From: Alphaproteobacteria bacterium
GTDB lineage: Bacteria; Pseudomonadota; Alphaproteobacteria; UBA6615
DNA: 7,941 bases
Reading direction: 5' to 3'
Assembly (NCBI GenBank): GCA_013003285.1
Contig: JABDJY010000351.1
Coordinates: forward strand, 1 to 7,941
Shown here one piece after another: positions 6,017 to 7,941 of the stretch (positions within the stretch are counted from its first letter, which is position 1; each line of letters opens with the position of its first letter). The notes under the pieces were generated by a model, which saw only the letters and a program-made list of their open reading frames with translations, was not told the DNA's origin and did no database searches. The position numbers were made by a program, and so were the translations under genes.

Positions 6017-6919
6017 ATGTCATCCGAACCGCTGATTTATCTTAACGGTGCTATCGCCGAGGCCGCCGATGCCCGCATCTCGCCATTCGACCGCGGCTTC
6101 TTGTGGGGCGATGGTGTGTACGAGATCACGCCCAGTTTCGACGGCCAGCTTTATCGGTTGGGGGATCACCTGGACCGGCTCTACCGTTCGCTGCGCTATG
6201 TGCGCATCGACCCGGGCATGGATCAGGTGGCGATGGAAGCCGCGACGATGGAAACCTTGGCGGCGAACGCATCGCGGCTCGAATCCGGCGGCATGTATCG
6301 TGTCGGGCACTGGGTTACCCGCGGCGTCGACACCAATTCCATGAGCGCGCTGGCCGCCGGACCGGCCACCGTGATGATCTTCTTCCGCAAGGTCGATGTG
6401 GCGACCATCGCCCGAAACCAGGCCAATGGCCTGCGCCTCTCGGTTTCCGCGACCCGCCGCAATCCTCCCGAATGTATCGAGGCGCGGGCCAAGGTCACCA
6501 GCAAGATGAACCAAATCCTGGCCGAACTCGATGCGGCCTCGAACGACTCGCTGTCGCTGATGCTCGATATCCACGGCAATGTGGCCGAGAACTCGACCGC
6601 CAACTTCTTCATTGCGCGTAACGGAACGCTTATGACCCCGCCGGAGGGTAATATTCTCGAAGGGGTGACCCGCAAGGTGGTGTTCGAACTGTGCGAACGC
6701 CTCGATATTCCGGTCGAGGAACGTCTCTTCACCATGTACGACGTGTCCCAGGCCGACGAATGCTTCCTGACATCAAGTGCGATCTGCGCCATGCCGGTGC
6801 GTGAAATCGACAGTTTCCGGCCGCGCGCGGCGCTGCCCGGGCCGATCACCAGCCGGTTGATCGCGGCGTTTGCCGCCGACACCGGCTTCGACTTCACGAA
6901 ATTGCAACAGGCAGCGTAG
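6017..6919 (+). CDS. Class IV PLP-dependent aminotransferase (BCAT / D-amino-acid transaminase-like)
   Basis: A 300-residue cytosolic enzyme of the fold-type IV family (IlvE, D-alanine transaminase, aminodeoxychorismate lyase). The N-terminal signature ISPFDRGFLWGDGVYEI (21-37) is characteristic. Lys159 in ARAKVTSKMNQ (157-167) is the probable lysine binding PLP. Glu191 in VAENSTANFF (189-198) fits the glutamate that contacts the pyridine nitrogen. EGNILEGVTRK (210-220) corresponds to the phosphate-binding loop. VTRGVDTNS (100-108) lacks the RxH pair of D-amino-acid transaminases, so a branched-chain, L-amino-acid or amine substrate is at least as likely. I chose the ATG at 6017 because it puts NG...DA at the usual distance. 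The upstream open frame begins only at a TTG and overlaps regulatory-looking DNA. Ribosome binding is weak (AAGTGGA, about 8 bases upstream). It is divergent from the EamA transporter. Confidence 0.9.
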   Translation: MSSEPLIYLNGAIAEAADARISPFDRGFLWGDGVYEITPSFDGQLYRLGDHLDRLYRSLRYVRIDPGMDQVAMEAATMETLAANASRLESGGMYRVGHWVTRGVDTNSMSALAAGPATVMIFFRKVDVATIARNQANGLRLSVSATRRNPPECIEARAKVTSKMNQILAELDAASNDSLSLMLDIHGNVAENSTANFFIARNGTLMTPPEGNILEGVTRKVVFELCERLDIPVEERLFTMYDVSQADECFLTSSAICAMPVREIDSFRPRAALPGPITSRLIAAFAADTGFDFTKLQQAA

Positions 6920-6926
6920 GAACATT

Positions 6927-6964
6927 TGCGACCGGGTGTGCCGCTAAGGCATCACCCGGTCGCA
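6927..6964. terminator. Strong hairpin between convergent genes, likely bidirectional terminator
   Basis: TGCGACCGGGTG at 6927-6938 pairs perfectly with CACCCGGTCGCA at 6953-6964. The inner TGCC (6939-6942) pairs with GGCA (6948-6951), closing a GCTAA loop. A single unpaired T (6952) is the only defect in 16 bp. It lies 7 bases after the aminotransferase stop and 16 bases past the end of the convergent amidohydrolase. Neither side has a long T-tract, so it may act as a bidirectional terminator or 3'-end stabiliser, not as a classical intrinsic terminator. Confidence 0.65.
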
Positions 6965-6980
6965 TAACGATTCTAGATGG

Positions 6981-7941
6981 TTAGGCTTTTGCTTCGACAG
7001 CCAGGTTGAGCAGCCGCGCGGCGTTGCCGCCCCACACCAGCGCCTTATCGTCTTCCGACAGGCCCTGCACCGAATCCACATGGCCGACCGGGTCGGTCTC
7101 CGCCATGTCGTAGGGATAGTCGGTGCCCATCAGGATATGGTCGGGGCCCCAGGCTTCGATCAGGTGGCGTAATTGCATTTCGGTGAACACGACGGTGTCG
7201 AAATGCAGTTTCTTCAGATAGTGCGACGGTAGGTTGGGCAGATCGCCACGCACGTCTTCGCGCGTCGGGTAGGGGTGATCGAATCGGCCCCAATAGCCCG
7301 GCAGATAACCGCCGCCATGGGCGATGCAGACCTTTAGATTGGGATGGCGCTCCAAATAACCGTCGAAAACCAGATGGCCGATGGCCAGGGCCGACTCCAA
7401 CGGGTGGCCGATCAAATTGGTAAAATAGTGATCTTTCATCCGGTTGCCTTCGGTGGTGCCGACCGGGTGCATGAAAATCAGCATGTCGAGCTCTTCGACC
7501 TTGGCGAAGAACTTTTCCAGCCCGATTCGGGTCAGTTCCTTACCGCCGACATTGGTGCCAATCTCGACGCCGCGCATGCCATGCTCCTTATGGCAGCGCT
7601 CCAGTTCGGCGACAGCCAATTCCGGGGCCTGTAGCGGGACGGTACACATGGGAATGAGGCGGTCCGGGTATTTGGCGCCGAGTTCGGCCATATGGTCATT
7701 GGTGTAAACCGCCGTCTCTCGGCCCAGTTCCGGGTCAGCCCAATAGCAATAATGCCAAGGCGCCGGCGAGATTGCCTGCATATCGACGCCGCTGGCGTCC
7801 ATATCGGCGATTCGCAGCTCCGGCTGGGTCAGCTTGGGCATGAGGATTTCGTTCTGCTCGACATTAAGACCGCGGGTCAGATCGCTGGCGAAATGGATCG
7901 CCGGCACGTCTTCCGCGGTCCAGTGCCCTTCGGCCATGGCG
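6981..7941 (-). CDS. ACMSD-like amidohydrolase (amidohydrolase 2 family), 5' partial
   Basis: The frame stays open to the right edge, so the N-terminus is missing. Residue numbers here count from the Met codon at 7937-7935. Amidohydrolase landmarks are visible in order: DMDASGVDMQAIS (45-57), PLQAPELAVAELER (101-114), GVEIGTNVGG (123-132), FMHPVGT (155-161, metal His157), IAHGGGYLPG (205-214, His207) and GTDYP (271-275, catalytic Asp273). The first metal-binding HxH motif, normally within the first ten residues of the full protein, is not present and must lie beyond the window. So the Met near the edge is not the true start. Relatives such as alpha-amino-beta-carboxymuconate-semialdehyde decarboxylase and resorcylate decarboxylases use a metal to decarboxylate or hydrolyse aromatic-derived acids. 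The gene converges on the aminotransferase, and its partners are probably to the right. Confidence 0.9.
   Translation of the reverse strand, partial: AMAEGHWTAEDVPAIHFASDLTRGLNVEQNEILMPKLTQPELRIADMDASGVDMQAISPAPWHYCYWADPELGRETAVYTNDHMAELGAKYPDRLIPMCTVPLQAPELAVAELERCHKEHGMRGVEIGTNVGGKELTRIGLEKFFAKVEELDMLIFMHPVGTTEGNRMKDHYFTNLIGHPLESALAIGHLVFDGYLERHPNLKVCIAHGGGYLPGYWGRFDHPYPTREDVRGDLPNLPSHYLKKLHFDTVVFTEMQLRHLIEAWGPDHILMGTDYPYDMAETDPVGHVDSVQGLSEDDKALVWGGNAARLLNLAVEAKA

Noticed and set aside
7935..7937. Met codon near the right edge as the start of the amidohydrolase
   Set aside because: The frame is open to the edge, and the essential N-terminal HxH metal motif is missing from the visible part, so the true start lies outside the window.

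Overview
The window looks like chromosomal DNA from an alphaproteobacterium, possibly Rhodospirillales-like. This is inferred from the high G+C content, the codon use and the mix of gene families; no rRNA, tRNA, insertion sequence, CRISPR array or phage gene is visible. Genes are tightly packed, and ten protein-coding genes are supported. Two of them run off the window edges.

Left edge (1-1032): a minus-strand gene running off the left end encodes the pyrimidine-binding half of a thiamine-diphosphate decarboxylase of the sulfopyruvate/phosphonopyruvate type. Next comes a small plus-strand GlsB/YeaQ-type stress membrane protein with a plausible promoter and a hairpin terminator of its own.

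Centre (1033-5004): five plus-strand genes with gaps of 32, 65, 15 and 14 bases form a probable operon. They encode an MFS transporter, an alpha/beta hydrolase, a cupin, a RutD-like alpha/beta hydrolase and a RutC-like RidA-family enamine deaminase. RutC and RutD normally finish the Rut uracil pathway by handling 3-aminoacrylate. Here they occur without rutA, rutB or rutF in view, in the order D then C, and beside a transporter, a second hydrolase and a cupin. The operon is best read as an uncharacterised uptake and catabolism module whose product is an enamine or aminoacrylate-like intermediate.

Right half (5005-7941): a DMT/EamA transporter on the minus strand ends only 7 bases from the end of rutC. 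It is divergent from a class IV PLP aminotransferase, with a 132-base shared upstream region that holds an ordered palindrome and direct-repeat element. The aminotransferase converges on an ACMSD-like amidohydrolase that enters from the right edge. A 16-bp hairpin separates the two.

Taken together the genes point to uptake, deamination, hydrolysis, decarboxylation and transamination of a small nitrogen-containing organic compound. No substrate can be named from sequence alone. The most unusual points are the detached RutD-RutC pair, the cupin lacking one canonical metal ligand, and the structured element between the divergent transporter and aminotransferase genes.
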